Below, piece by piece: positions 1 to 8,897 of a stretch of 64,000 bases of DNA. How positions within the stretch are numbered: position 1 is the first letter of the stretch; each line of letters begins with the position of its first letter. A program made the translations under genes and the position numbers. The notes under the pieces were generated by a model. It searched no databases. It was not told the DNA's origin and saw only the letters and a list, made by a program, of their open reading frames with translations. Source of the stretch: Campylobacter porcelli (GTDB lineage: Bacteria > Campylobacterota > Campylobacteria > Campylobacterales > Campylobacteraceae); NCBI RefSeq assembly GCF_002139855.1, contig NZ_CP018789.1, forward strand, positions 620,001-684,000. Reading direction: 5' to 3'.

Positions 1-1
1 C

Positions 2-655
2 GAGGCTGTAAAGGGGATTAGCTTTTCAGTTCAAACAGGTCAGATAGTAAGCTTAATTGGCTCAAATGGTGCGGGTAAAACTAGCACACTAAATGCACTT
101 ATAAACTCAGTTAAAAGAAGCGGAGAGATAAATTTCTTAGGCTATGATACCAGCAGACATAAGACTCACACTATAGTAAGGCAAGGAATAGCCCTAGTCC
201 CAGAAGGTAGAAGAGTCTTTATAAATCTAAGCGTAGAAGAAAATCTTAAAATGGGGGCTTTTAATAATGATGAAAATTATGAGCATTTAAGAGATGCTAT
301 GTATGAGCTATTTCCTAGATTAAAGCATAAAAGAGATCAATTAGCTGGAACTCTAAGCGGTGGAGAGGCTCAAATGCTTGCTATTTCTAGAGCTTTAATG
401 AGTGAGCCAAAGCTCTTAATGCTAGATGAGCCAAGCCTTGGACTAGCTCCTAAGATTGTTGGGGAAGTTTTTGATATTATAGAGAGGTTAAAAGAAGAGG
501 GCATTACTATACTTTTGGTAGAGCAAAATGCTTTTTTAGCCCTAAAAACCAGCGATTATACCTATGTGTTAGAAAATGGTCATATAGTAATGGAGGGAGT
601 ATCAAAAGATATGACTAATAATGATGAAATTCGCAAGAAGTATCTTGGTGCTTGA
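2..655 (+). CDS. livF: Branched-chain amino acid ABC transporter ATPase LivF (5' partial)
   Basis: This is the ATP-hydrolysing subunit of a high-affinity branched-chain amino acid importer, acting on the cytoplasmic face of the membrane. The reading frame is open from base 2, so the start lies before the window. The Walker A motif GSNGAGKTS is near base 60, the signature LSGGEAQ is near base 353, and Walker B LLMLDEPSLGLAP follows with a downstream LLVEQN switch region. EGRRVFINLSVEENL is typical of LivF rather than LivG. Only the first 20 or so residues appear to be missing. The partner genes livG, livM and livH would be expected upstream, outside the window. The gene ends before a short GC hairpin. 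Confidence 0.93.
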   Translation, partial: EAVKGISFSVQTGQIVSLIGSNGAGKTSTLNALINSVKRSGEINFLGYDTSRHKTHTIVRQGIALVPEGRRVFINLSVEENLKMGAFNNDENYEHLRDAMYELFPRLKHKRDQLAGTLSGGEAQMLAISRALMSEPKLLMLDEPSLGLAPKIVGEVFDIIERLKEEGITILLVEQNAFLALKTSDYTYVLENGHIVMEGVSKDMTNNDEIRKKYLGA

Positions 656-682
656 TAAATCTTAGAATTTAAAGTAAATATG

Positions 683-706
683 GGGGCAGATTAACGCCCC
701 GTTTAT
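683..706 (+). terminator. Short GC hairpin after livF
   Basis: GGGGC (683-687) can pair with GCCCC (696-700) around an 8-base loop and is followed by GTTTATT. It lies between the convergent livF and outer-membrane protein genes and could act in both directions. The stem is only 5 bp and the T-run is broken, so this is a moderate call. Confidence 0.5.
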
Positions 707-1350
707 TAAAATTTGTAGTTATATCCTACATATATACCATAATTTAGTATATTATCAAATTCGTCTATACCGGTTGTTTGATAATCCCCTTTGACGCCAA
801 ATTCAATCTCATTATTTTTATCAACCTCATAGATAGCGCCAAGTTTTACACCAAATAGATTGCCTACGCCAGATTTTGAATCATATCCGAGTGAACCACT
901 AGCATAACTAGCTTGACCATTAAATTCTCCTTTAACGATAGAAAGACCGGTATAAGCACCAAGAGATAATTTGAATTTATAATTAAGTGATGGAGTATAG
1001 TTAGCACCTAATAAGATATTGTTAGTTTGCCAGATGAATTTACCATTTATATTTACAGTATCACTACCATTTGTTAAATTTTGTAAATGATATACTTGGC
1101 TACCTGCAGTTCTAAACGATAATCCACCCCAAATTCTAAAAGTATCAAAGTCATAACCACCTTTTAATCCAAGCTCAACTGAAGTATCACTTGGATCATC
1201 AATAGTTGAAGGGAAAATTTCATCTAATGTTGTTCTGCTTTGTAAGAAACCACCCTCAACCCCTACAAATACGCTTTGCGTTACTGCATTGCTGCTTAAA
1301 ATAGCTGTAGCTGCTACAACCGCAGCACCAAATTTAACTATGTTTGTCAT
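706..1350 (-). CDS. Outer-membrane beta-barrel protein, putatively phase variable
   Basis: This encodes a 214-residue secreted protein. An N-terminal signal sequence (about residues 1-24) ends near SSNAVTQS. The rest has the alternating polar/aromatic strands of a small eight-stranded barrel: VGVEGGF near the start, repeated GLKGGYDF, LGAYTGL and VKLGAIYEV segments, and a final YNYKF that ends in phenylalanine as outer-membrane proteins do. It resembles the general porin/OmpW-like small barrel class, but I do not recognise a named family and its cargo or ligand is unknown. It is a single gene with its own promoter. The -10 box directly abuts a G9 tract (see separate entry), so expression probably switches by slippage. 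The start ATG has AAGGGG upstream. Confidence 0.8.
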   Translation of the reverse strand: MTNIVKFGAAVVAATAILSSNAVTQSVFVGVEGGFLQSRTTLDEIFPSTIDDPSDTSVELGLKGGYDFDTFRIWGGLSFRTAGSQVYHLQNLTNGSDTVNINGKFIWQTNNILLGANYTPSLNYKFKLSLGAYTGLSIVKGEFNGQASYASGSLGYDSKSGVGNLFGVKLGAIYEVDKNNEIEFGVKGDYQTTGIDEFDNILNYGIYVGYNYKF

Positions 1351-1398
1351 AGAAAAACCCCTTGTATAATAAAATTTGAATTAAAAATTCATAACTTC

Positions 1399-1413
1399 AT
1401 TATACCCCCCCCC
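1399..1413 (-). promoter_or_regulatory. -10 box TATAAT abutting a G9 tract
   Basis: On the minus strand nine consecutive G (1405-1413) are followed with no gap by a perfect TATAAT (1399-1404), about 48 bases before the outer-membrane protein ATG. The G tract therefore occupies the upstream half of the promoter spacer. A change in tract length would move upstream elements relative to the -10 box. Transcriptional phase variation by this geometry is known for surface protein genes in other bacteria; here it is inferred. Confidence 0.75.
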
Positions 1414-1445
1414 ATTAATCTAAGCTTAAATTTAATAAAATAAGA

Positions 1446-1472
1446 TAAAAATTTACAATATTTCAATATTGT
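1446..1472 (-). terminator. lnt: Hairpin and T-run after lnt
   Basis: ACAATATT (1455-1462) and AATATTGT (1465-1472) form an 8-bp AT-rich stem. Read on the minus strand it is followed within a few bases by a run of five T. It lies just after the lnt stop codon. The low-GC stem makes this a weak but plausible intrinsic terminator. Confidence 0.45.
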
Positions 1473-1489
1473 GTTACTTATGGTAACTT

Positions 1490-2755
1490 TTATGGGGTGA
1501 TTAACTGACTTAAGCTGCCATTTATGCTATGATATATCGTGGTTTTATGCTTAAATGCCATTAATTTTAGTAGTTTGCTTTGTAAATTTGGCTGGGTAGA
1601 TGGGCTAAACCACGCATTATTGCTAATAGCTATCATAAATTTAGGATCATTCTTAAATAGCTCATCTTTAGTAGCTTCGTAGCAGATGGCGTTTCTAATC
1701 TTTACTCCATCAATCTCATAATCACTTACCCCATTAGCCTTGCTATAATCCACCGCAGAGCCAAAAAATAGGGTATTAATAGGATTTTTAATGAAATTTG
1801 GCAGCGGGATCTCCTCGCCAAATGGGACTAAAATGAGCTTATCAAGCCTTTGAAATTCCCCTTTATCAAATATATATGTTGAGTTATAAAGCTTATTATC
1901 GCTAATCCCTAAGGCTCCAGCTATTATGGCTATTTGGTGGGATTTTTGCTTAAGCTCACTAAGTAGAATTTGGCTTTTATTTAAAAATAGCGGAAAGGCA
2001 CTCTCAGGCAGCACCACAGCCCTAGAGCCATCTTTGATAGCTAGGTCGATTATATCAAGATTGCTTTTGATAATCTTATCTTTTGTGTTGCGATCCCAAA
2101 TTTGATCTTGGCTAAGATCTGTGCTAATAAGCGAAATATCAAATGGCAAATTCTCATATTTGGCTGGTTTATTGTAGCTAATCATAAGGGAGCAAATAAG
2201 CAATATAGCCCCAAAATATCCATTAAATTTAATAGCTATAATAAGGCAGATTAGCACCAAAGCAAGGGTATATATAGATGGGATAAATGGGGTATCTATA
2301 AAGATTAATTGAAAATTTAACCAATCAAAGCCAAAAGGGGCGATGAGATTAGCAAAAAGCAAGAAAATCGCCTTAATATATATATTTTCTAGCCAACCAA
2401 TAGCCAAAAATATAAAGCCATATATTAAGCAAATTCCCAAAATTTCAATAGGTATAAGATAGCTAAAATTATAATAAATCAAACTAAAGCTAATCCAGTA
2501 AAACCAAAATAATCCGATAAAAAACCCACTCCAAAACCAAATTTTTCTATTATTTTTTAATAATAGATATAGGCCTAAAATCGCACTAATTAGACCTAAA
2601 TTTGCAATATATTTTAAATTTAGTAGATCTAAAAATATAAAAAGCGAGAGTAAAATAGATATTATAAAGCCTTTTATTATAAATTTTAATGTAAAATAAT
2701 CAACTAATTTTTTCTTAAAGGATCCACATGGCAGAAAATTCAATGCTAACTTCAT
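1490..2755 (-). CDS. lnt: Apolipoprotein N-acyltransferase Lnt
   Basis: Lnt transfers the third acyl chain to the N-terminal cysteine of lipoproteins in the inner membrane. The N-terminal half is a series of hydrophobic segments. The C-terminal nitrilase domain shows the three catalytic residues in context: Glu in VLPESAFPLF, Lys in LDKLILVPFGEE and Cys in RNAICYEATK. At about 421 residues it is shorter than the roughly 510-residue enterobacterial enzyme, as is usual for Campylobacter. I chose ATG at 2755 because AAGGGG sits six bases upstream; a TTG at 2782 is also open. With the chosen start the first 28 bases overlap the divergent yajC start. In C. jejuni the same gene lies next to yajC-secD-secF. 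Confidence 0.9.
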   Translation of the reverse strand: MKLALNFLPCGSFKKKLVDYFTLKFIIKGFIISILLSLFIFLDLLNLKYIANLGLISAILGLYLLLKNNRKIWFWSGFFIGLFWFYWISFSLIYYNFSYLIPIEILGICLIYGFIFLAIGWLENIYIKAIFLLFANLIAPFGFDWLNFQLIFIDTPFIPSIYTLALVLICLIIAIKFNGYFGAILLICSLMISYNKPAKYENLPFDISLISTDLSQDQIWDRNTKDKIIKSNLDIIDLAIKDGSRAVVLPESAFPLFLNKSQILLSELKQKSHQIAIIAGALGISDNKLYNSTYIFDKGEFQRLDKLILVPFGEEIPLPNFIKNPINTLFFGSAVDYSKANGVSDYEIDGVKIRNAICYEATKDELFKNDPKFMIAISNNAWFSPSTQPNLQSKLLKLMAFKHKTTIYHSINGSLSQLITP

Positions 2756-3018
2756 TATTACCCCTTGTTGTATTGTTCGCAATATTCTATTTTTTAGTTA
2801 TTAGACCACAGCAAAAACAGCAGCGTGAGCATAAAAATATGCTAGCCAATCTCCAAAAAGGCGATAAAATCGTAACAAATGGAGGCTTAGTGTGCGAGGT
2901 CATAAAACCAGAAGATGATTTTATCAAAGTTAAACTTAATGATGATGTAATTGTCCGCATTGATAGAAATTTTGTCGCCAAAAAATTAGACAAAATAGAG
3001 TCTAATGATGAGAAGTAG
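2728..3018 (+). CDS. yajC: Sec translocase accessory subunit YajC
   Basis: YajC is a small single-span membrane protein that associates with SecD and SecF. This 96-residue protein has a short N-terminus, one hydrophobic segment (about residues 8-23, LLPLVVLFAIFYFLVI), the family hallmark RPQQKQ, and a basic cytoplasmic domain with KGDKIVTNGGLVCEV. It has a good ribosome binding site (AAAGGA) and begins the block that continues into secD. Its stop codon lies inside the start of secD (TAG at 3016-3018), so translation of the two is probably coupled. Its first bases overlap the divergent lnt gene. Confidence 0.95.
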   Translation: MAENSMLTSLLPLVVLFAIFYFLVIRPQQKQQREHKNMLANLQKGDKIVTNGGLVCEVIKPEDDFIKVKLNDDVIVRIDRNFVAKKLDKIESNDEK

Positions 3019-4588
3019 GATAACTTACAGGCTTATAGTTTTTATCCTTGCTTTTGCGTTTGGCATACTCTTTTCTATGCCAAGCTTCACTGATAGTCAA
3101 AATGGTAAAAAGGTAAGCCTAGGACTGGATCTACAAGGCGGTTTGTATATGCTCTTAAGCGTCCAAACAGAGTCTGCAATAATCTCTAAAATCAAAACAA
3201 TAGCCTCAGCTATAAAGTATGATACCGATAAAAATGATATATTAGTAGATAGATTAAAAGCTGATGAAAATGGCATTAATATATCGCTTTTAGATGGAGA
3301 TGATGCTAAGAGATTAGATGAAATTTTGACTAAAATCAGCGGTGTAGAGGTGCAAAAAGATGGATTAAATTATAGAGTTTTGCTTACCCCGCAAGAGAAG
3401 ATCGATACCTCTAAATACGCAGTAGATCAAGCTGTAGAGACTATTAGAAACCGCTTAGATCAATTTGGCTTAGCTGAGCCTACGGTGATTAAGCAAGGAG
3501 AGGATAAAATTTTAGTTGAACTTCCTGGTATTAAGAGTGCTGCTGATGAGCAAAGGGCTATGGATTTGATAGCAAAATCAGCCCACTTACAGCTAATGGC
3601 AGTTGATGAAAAGCGTCAAGATATAGCTCAAACTATGAATGAAGATGAGGCCGCAGCTTATGGAGATCTACTATTAAGCGATGCTAAAAATCCAAGATAT
3701 AAGTATTTGGTAAATGAAATTCCAATTTTAGATGGAAGTATGCTAGTAGATGCTAGAGTGGCATTTGATAATCAAACAAATATGCCAATTATAAATTTCA
3801 CCCTAAATGCTCAAGGGGCTGCTAAATTCGGTGATTTTACCGGGGCAAATGTAGGCAAAAGACTTGCTATAGTCTTAGATAATAGAGTATATTCAGCCCC
3901 ATCTATTAATGAGAGAATCGGCGGTGGAAGTGGTCAAATAAGCGGTGGATTTAGCATTGAAGAGGCTCGTGATATAGCTATAGCTTTACGAAGTGGAGCC
4001 TTAATAGCACCTGTAAATTTGGAAGAAAAAAGAAGTATAGGCCCAAGCCTAGGTCAGCAAAGTATAGATCAAAGTATGGTAGCGCTATCTTTAGGGGCTG
4101 TTTTGGTTTTATTATTTATGGTCTTAGTGTATGGATTAGCTGGAGTTTTGGCTAATATTGCTTTGGTTGTAAATATATTGCTACTTATAGCGGTTATGGC
4201 GTTATTTGGTGCGACGCTTACACTTCCTGGTATGGCTGGTATTTTGCTTACTATCGGTATGGCTGTTGATGCAAATGTGATTATAAATGAGCGTATTAGG
4301 GAGCTTTTAAAAGAGGGGCACAATATACATACTTGTATCCAAAAGGGGTATCAAAATGCTATGAGTGCGATTGTTGATTCAAATTTAACCACGCTTATAA
4401 CTTCAGCTGCCCTATATGCTTATGGGACTGGACCGGTAAAAGGCTTTGCTGTAACTATGAGTATCGGTATCATCGCTTCTATGCTAACTGCGATTTTAGG
4501 CACTCATGGTATGTTTGAGTTTTTAAGCCGTAAGATAGAAAGAGGTAGTAGTGTGCTTTGGTTTGGTTATAGGATTAAAAGGGGCTAA
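3005..4588 (+). CDS. secD: Protein translocase subunit SecD
   Basis: SecD uses the proton motive force to help exported proteins leave the SecYEG channel on the periplasmic side. The 527-residue protein begins with one membrane segment, followed by the motif GLDLQGGLYMLL, a large periplasmic region with ETIRNRLDQFGLAEP, and a C-terminal block of five membrane segments containing GMAVDANVIINERIRE, which is characteristic of the SecD/SecF family. Two ATG codons in tandem (3005 and 3008) could start it; both overlap yajC. The stop is followed two bases later by the secF start, so the genes are in one operon. Confidence 0.96.
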   Translation: MMRSRITYRLIVFILAFAFGILFSMPSFTDSQNGKKVSLGLDLQGGLYMLLSVQTESAIISKIKTIASAIKYDTDKNDILVDRLKADENGINISLLDGDDAKRLDEILTKISGVEVQKDGLNYRVLLTPQEKIDTSKYAVDQAVETIRNRLDQFGLAEPTVIKQGEDKILVELPGIKSAADEQRAMDLIAKSAHLQLMAVDEKRQDIAQTMNEDEAAAYGDLLLSDAKNPRYKYLVNEIPILDGSMLVDARVAFDNQTNMPIINFTLNAQGAAKFGDFTGANVGKRLAIVLDNRVYSAPSINERIGGGSGQISGGFSIEEARDIAIALRSGALIAPVNLEEKRSIGPSLGQQSIDQSMVALSLGAVLVLLFMVLVYGLAGVLANIALVVNILLLIAVMALFGATLTLPGMAGILLTIGMAVDANVIINERIRELLKEGHNIHTCIQKGYQNAMSAIVDSNLTTLITSAALYAYGTGPVKGFAVTMSIGIIASMLTAILGTHGMFEFLSRKIERGSSVLWFGYRIKRG

Positions 4589-4590
4589 TA

Positions 4591-5565
4591 ATGCAGATAT
4601 TTGATAAGGGTAAAATATATAATTTTATGGGTATTAGATGGGTTATGTTTGCCATCTCTGCTACGCTATTTTTTGGCTCTATTGCTCTTTTATTTACCAA
4701 GGGGTTAAATTATGGGATTGACTTTGCTGGTGGGACGCTAATTCAGGTTAAATATCATGATAAAGATGCGCCAATAGATTTGATTAGAGATAAATTTGCT
4801 AGTAATGAAATTTTAAAAAATGCTAGTATAACTGAGTTTGGCTCAGCTAGTGAAATCACCATTAGATATACCACAACTAGCGATAGTTTGGGTAATAATC
4901 CTGGGGCTTTTGTGGCTGATATGCTTAAAGATAGTGGAGAATTTGAGATTCGCAGAGTTGATGTGGTAGGACCAAAAATCGGTAGTGAGCTAAGAGAGAA
5001 GGGGATAATGGCTGTGATTGTCTCTCTTGTGCTTATACTTATATATATCGGTGTTAGATTTGAGTGGAGATTTGCTCTAGCTGCTATATTTAGCGAAATT
5101 CACGATGTGGTTATAGTGCTTGGGGCTATTAGTTTGCTTAGTATTGATGTAAATTTAGATACTCTTGCGGCGATTTTAACCGTTCTTGGCTACTCGCTAA
5201 ATGATACTATCATTATTTTTGATAGGATTAGAGAGAGGGTTAAAGAGAGTAAATTTATAGAGCTATTTGGCGTGATTAATGAGTCTGTATCGCTTACTCT
5301 TTCTAGGACTTTGATGACATCAGTTACCACACTTTTAGCCGTTATTACGCTATTTTTCTATGGTGGAGATATGATACATGGCTTTTCTATTATTATGATA
5401 ATTGGAATTTTGATTGGGACTATTAGCTCAGTTTTTATCGCTGCGCCTATGCTTAGTTGGTTTAGATTTAGTGTTGAAGAGTATAGAGCTTTAATGGTTG
5501 CTAAAGAGCTAAGAAAGAAAGAGAAAGAGAAAATTCGCGCTATGTATGAAAAAGGTAGATTATAA
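4591..5565 (+). CDS. secF: Protein translocase subunit SecF
   Basis: SecF is the partner of SecD in late stages of Sec export. The 324-residue protein has a first membrane segment, then GLNYGIDFAGGTLIQVK (family motif), a short periplasmic domain, and five further membrane segments with LGYSLNDTIIIFDRIRERV, the conserved SecF signature. A charged tail rich in Lys and Glu (about residues 300-324) is cytoplasmic. It follows secD after two bases and precedes a small membrane protein gene by nine bases. Confidence 0.96.
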   Translation: MQIFDKGKIYNFMGIRWVMFAISATLFFGSIALLFTKGLNYGIDFAGGTLIQVKYHDKDAPIDLIRDKFASNEILKNASITEFGSASEITIRYTTTSDSLGNNPGAFVADMLKDSGEFEIRRVDVVGPKIGSELREKGIMAVIVSLVLILIYIGVRFEWRFALAAIFSEIHDVVIVLGAISLLSIDVNLDTLAAILTVLGYSLNDTIIIFDRIRERVKESKFIELFGVINESVSLTLSRTLMTSVTTLLAVITLFFYGGDMIHGFSIIMIIGILIGTISSVFIAAPMLSWFRFSVEEYRALMVAKELRKKEKEKIRAMYEKGRL

Positions 5566-5574
5566 GGAGTTTAT

Positions 5575-5913
5575 ATGGATTGGGGTAAGGTTATATTTAC
5601 ATTTTTTGCACTTATGAGCTTGACTACTACGGCTGGTTTTTTATTTGAGGATAATGCTGTTGCGTTATTTATCGCTGCTAGTATAAATTTGATCTCTACC
5701 TTGCTTAAAGTAGGGGTAAGAAACCTACTTGCAGCTGAGCTTTTTGCTAGTTCATTGGTGGCTGATTTACATCTAATTCCTGCTTTTGTGTTGCTTATAA
5801 CTGGCTATAGTCAAAGTATGGTATATACGCTAGTTATTGGTGCGATTTTGGCAAATATATTTTCTATTATTTTAATATTGATAGAAGCGTATAAAACTAG
5901 AGATGAATTCTAA
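5575..5913 (+). CDS. Small integral membrane protein, DUF6394-like
   Basis: This 112-residue protein is mostly hydrophobic, with about four membrane segments. It sits between secF and leuS with short spacers (9 and 10 bases), so it is co-transcribed with the Sec genes. I believe it belongs to the small uncharacterised DUF6394 membrane family found in Campylobacterota, but that family name is from memory and no function is known. It contains no obvious catalytic motif. Confidence 0.7.
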   Translation: MDWGKVIFTFFALMSLTTTAGFLFEDNAVALFIAASINLISTLLKVGVRNLLAAELFASSLVADLHLIPAFVLLITGYSQSMVYTLVIGAILANIFSIILILIEAYKTRDEF

Positions 5914-5923
5914 GGATAAATAA

Positions 5924-8356
5924 ATGCAATACATAGCTAAAGATATAGAGTATAAATGGCAAAGCACATGGAGAGATAGCGGTTATAGTGAGCCTAAAGA
6001 TGATTATAATTTGCCTAAAAAGTATATTTTATCAATGTTTCCATATCCAAGCGGTAGGCTCCATATGGGGCATGTGCGAAACTATAGTATAGGAGATGCC
6101 CTATCTAGATACTATAGAAATCAAGGCTTTAATGTCCTTCAGCCAATGGGCTTTGATAGCTTTGGTATGCCAGCAGAAAATGCTGCTATAAAGCATAAAA
6201 TCCATCCTAAGAAATGGACTTATGAAAATATTGATTATATGATAAAAGAGCTTGATTCTTTGGGGTTTAGCTTCTCTAAAAAGAGATTACTAGCTACAAG
6301 CGATCCACTTTATACAAAGTGGGAGCAAGAGTTTTTTATAAAAATGTATGAAAAAGGCTTAGTATATCGCAAATCAGCTGTAGTAAATTGGTGTGAAAAT
6401 GACCAAACCGTCTTAGCAAATGAGCAAGTCGAAGATGGCAAATGCTGGAGATGTGGGCATGAAGTAGTCCAAAAAGAGATGCCAGGATACTATCTTAAAA
6501 TTACTGAATATGCTAATGAGCTTTTAGAGTGCTTAAAGGATTTAGAGGGCAAATGGCCAAGCCAGGTTATTACTATGCAAGAGAATTGGATAGGAAAGAG
6601 CAATGGGCTTGAGTTTAAATTCGAGTTTGATGATAGTAGTAAAGAGATAGTCAAAAATGATGGATTTATGGTCTTTACCACTAGACCAGATACTATTTAT
6701 GGTGTTAGCTATTGTGCTTTAGCACCTGAGCATGATATTGTAAAGGGATTATTAAATAGCGAATTTATAAGCACAGATATAAAAGATAAGATTAAATCTA
6801 TGTTAAATCAAAGCCCTAAAGAGCGTCAAATAGCCGATAAAGATGGGGTATATTTAGGTATTAATGCTATCCATCCGCTAACCAAAGAGCTAGTGCCGAT
6901 ATGGTGTGCTAATTTTGTATTAGCCCAGTATGGGCATGGGGCATTGATGGCAGTTCCAGCTCATGATGAGAGGGATTATGAGTTTGCTATTAAATTTAAT
7001 TTGCCTATTAAGAAGGTAATAGAGTGCGATGAGTTGCCATATACTCAAAAAAGTGGTAAGCATATAAATTCCGATATGATAAATGGCAAGGAGTATGAAG
7101 AGGCTAGTAGGGTTATTATAAATTATTTTCAAAATAATAACACTGGCAAAGAGGTTACAAACTATAAATTAAGAGATTGGGGTATCTCTAGGCAGAGATA
7201 TTGGGGTGCGCCTATACCGATGGTGCATTGTGATAAATGCGGAATTGTAGCCCAAAAGCTTGAAAATTTGCCTATTTTATTGCCTGATGATGTGGTTATC
7301 ACTGGAGAGGGAAATCCGCTAGATAAGCATCCAAATTTTAAAAACTGCAAATGCCCTAAATGCGGTAATCAAGCTAACAGAGAAACCGATACTATGGATA
7401 CATTTTTTGAAAGTAGCTGGTATTTTGCTAGATATGCAAGTGATGAGAAAACTTGGGAAAAAGTAGCCATAGATAAAAAAAGCGTTGATTACTGGATGAG
7501 CGTAGATCAATATATCGGCGGGATAGAGCATGCTATACTTCATCTTTTATACGCTAGATTTTTTCAAAAGGTTTTAAGAGATCTTGGATATTTGCGTGAT
7601 AGTGAGCCTTTTGCTAGTTTGCTTACTCAAGGTATGGTCTTAAAAGATGGTGCTAAGATGAGTAAAAGCAAGGGAAATACAGTTGATCCTGATGAGATTA
7701 TCGCTAAATATGGTGCTGATACAGCAAGGCTATTTATACTCTTTGCAGCCCCACCGCAAAAGGAGCTTGAGTGGAATGATAGTGCCGTTGAGGGTGCGTT
7801 TAAGTTTATAAATAGGCTTTGTGATAGAAGTGTAAATGCCTATAAAACAGAGCAAATTCCAGATATAAATCACTCAAATTTAGATAAAGATGAAAAATAC
7901 GCAAGATTAAAGGTCTATGAAGCGCTTAAAAAATCAAGCGATGTTTTTGAGAGTAGCTTTGCTTTTAATACCTTAATCGCAGCTTGTATGGAGGCTCTAA
8001 ATGCCCTAAATGCTCAAAATAATAAAGATATATGGACAGAGGGCTACTATATAATTTTAAATTTACTAGAGCCAATTATCCCGCATATTTGTTGGGAACT
8101 TAGTAGCAAGCTATTTGGGCTTAAAAATTTTAGAAAAATTGAGCTAAAAAGCGAGGTTTTTGATAGTGATATAATAAATTTAGTAATTACTATAAATGGC
8201 AAAAGAAGAGCCCAAATCGAAGTAGATAAGAGCTTAAGCAATGAAGAGATAATTACTCAAGCCAAAGTAGCAGTATCTAAGTGGATCGTACAAGCACAAA
8301 TAGTAAAAGAAATTTATGTACCAAATAAACTTGTAAATATCGTTATAAAGGGCTAA
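5924..8356 (+). CDS. leuS: Leucyl-tRNA synthetase
   Basis: This class I aminoacyl-tRNA synthetase attaches leucine to tRNA-Leu in the cytoplasm. It is 810 residues long, typical for bacterial LeuRS. The HIGH-type motif is HMGH in [16 protein letters not shown] near residue 47. Two Cys pairs (CENDQTV with CWRCG, and CDKCG with CPKCG) suggest zinc-binding knuckles. The CP1 editing domain carries [10 protein letters not shown], and the KMSKS loop is [17 protein letters not shown] near residue 575. ATG start with AAGGA upstream. The next gene begins one base after its stop. Confidence 0.97.
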   Translation: MQYIAKDIEYKWQSTWRDSGYSEPKDDYNLPKKYILSMFPYPSGRLHMGHVRNYSIGDALSRYYRNQGFNVLQPMGFDSFGMPAENAAIKHKIHPKKWTYENIDYMIKELDSLGFSFSKKRLLATSDPLYTKWEQEFFIKMYEKGLVYRKSAVVNWCENDQTVLANEQVEDGKCWRCGHEVVQKEMPGYYLKITEYANELLECLKDLEGKWPSQVITMQENWIGKSNGLEFKFEFDDSSKEIVKNDGFMVFTTRPDTIYGVSYCALAPEHDIVKGLLNSEFISTDIKDKIKSMLNQSPKERQIADKDGVYLGINAIHPLTKELVPIWCANFVLAQYGHGALMAVPAHDERDYEFAIKFNLPIKKVIECDELPYTQKSGKHINSDMINGKEYEEASRVIINYFQNNNTGKEVTNYKLRDWGISRQRYWGAPIPMVHCDKCGIVAQKLENLPILLPDDVVITGEGNPLDKHPNFKNCKCPKCGNQANRETDTMDTFFESSWYFARYASDEKTWEKVAIDKKSVDYWMSVDQYIGGIEHAILHLLYARFFQKVLRDLGYLRDSEPFASLLTQGMVLKDGAKMSKSKGNTVDPDEIIAKYGADTARLFILFAAPPQKELEWNDSAVEGAFKFINRLCDRSVNAYKTEQIPDINHSNLDKDEKYARLKVYEALKKSSDVFESSFAFNTLIAACMEALNALNAQNNKDIWTEGYYIILNLLEPIIPHICWELSSKLFGLKNFRKIELKSEVFDSDIINLVITINGKRRAQIEVDKSLSNEEIITQAKVAVSKWIVQAQIVKEIYVPNKLVNIVIKG

Positions 8357-8357
8357 A

Positions 8358-8897
8358 GTGAGACTATTTGCCATTTTATTGCTAGCTTTTTTGATTGTGG
8401 GTTGTGGATATAAGCCATCTAGCGTGGCTGCTAGAGATGTTTTGGGTGGTAGTGTTTGGATTGATGTGATTATTAGCAAGATTGACCCAGAGAGCTCAGT
8501 AAATATAAAAGATGGTATAAAATCTGCCATGTTAAGACGCCTTGGGACTGATTTAGTATCAAAAGATCTAGCTGAGAGTATAATTATCGCATCTATAAAA
8601 TCGCTGACATTTACCGCTATTTCATATGACCAATTTGGCTATGCTACTGCATATAAAGCAAATTTGATTATGGAGTATAGATTAAAGCAAAAAAATGGCA
8701 ATATTAAGAGTATTTTAGCTAGTGGGGATTATGATTTTCGTGTAACAAGAAGGATTGATGATAAGCGATTTACAGATAGTGTTATTAGCGATAGTGAGAG
8801 ATTTGACGCTATTACAAATGCCTCACTTCAAAGCTTTGATGAATTTATAAGCAAGTTAGCTATGCAAGGTCTTTTAGATGGCAAGTCTAATATCTGA
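8358..8897 (+). CDS. lptE: LPS-assembly lipoprotein LptE
   Basis: LptE plugs the LptD barrel and helps insert lipooligosaccharide into the outer membrane. The 179-residue precursor has a short signal peptide ending in lipobox LIVGC (Cys about residue 16), followed by GYKPSS, a common LptE start. The mature part is a small alpha/beta domain. The identification rests on size, lipobox and position between leuS and folC, which matches the gene called lptE in C. jejuni. It starts with GTG one base after leuS and its 3' end overlaps the next gene by 20 bases. Its partner lptD lies far away at 54 kb in this window. Confidence 0.82.
   Translation: MRLFAILLLAFLIVGCGYKPSSVAARDVLGGSVWIDVIISKIDPESSVNIKDGIKSAMLRRLGTDLVSKDLAESIIIASIKSLTFTAISYDQFGYATAYKANLIMEYRLKQKNGNIKSILASGDYDFRVTRRIDDKRFTDSVISDSERFDAITNASLQSFDEFISKLAMQGLLDGKSNI

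Noticed and set aside
4069..4323. Minus-strand open frame inside secD, and dozens of similar frames inside leuS, mfd, pnp, purD and others
   Set aside because: They lie wholly within strongly supported genes, lack family motifs and ribosome binding sites, and have amino-acid composition typical of reverse-strand reading of AT-rich coding DNA.
7319..7543. Small membrane protein read antisense to leuS
   Set aside because: Its hydrophobicity is a by-product of the reverse reading of charged leuS codons; no start signal.
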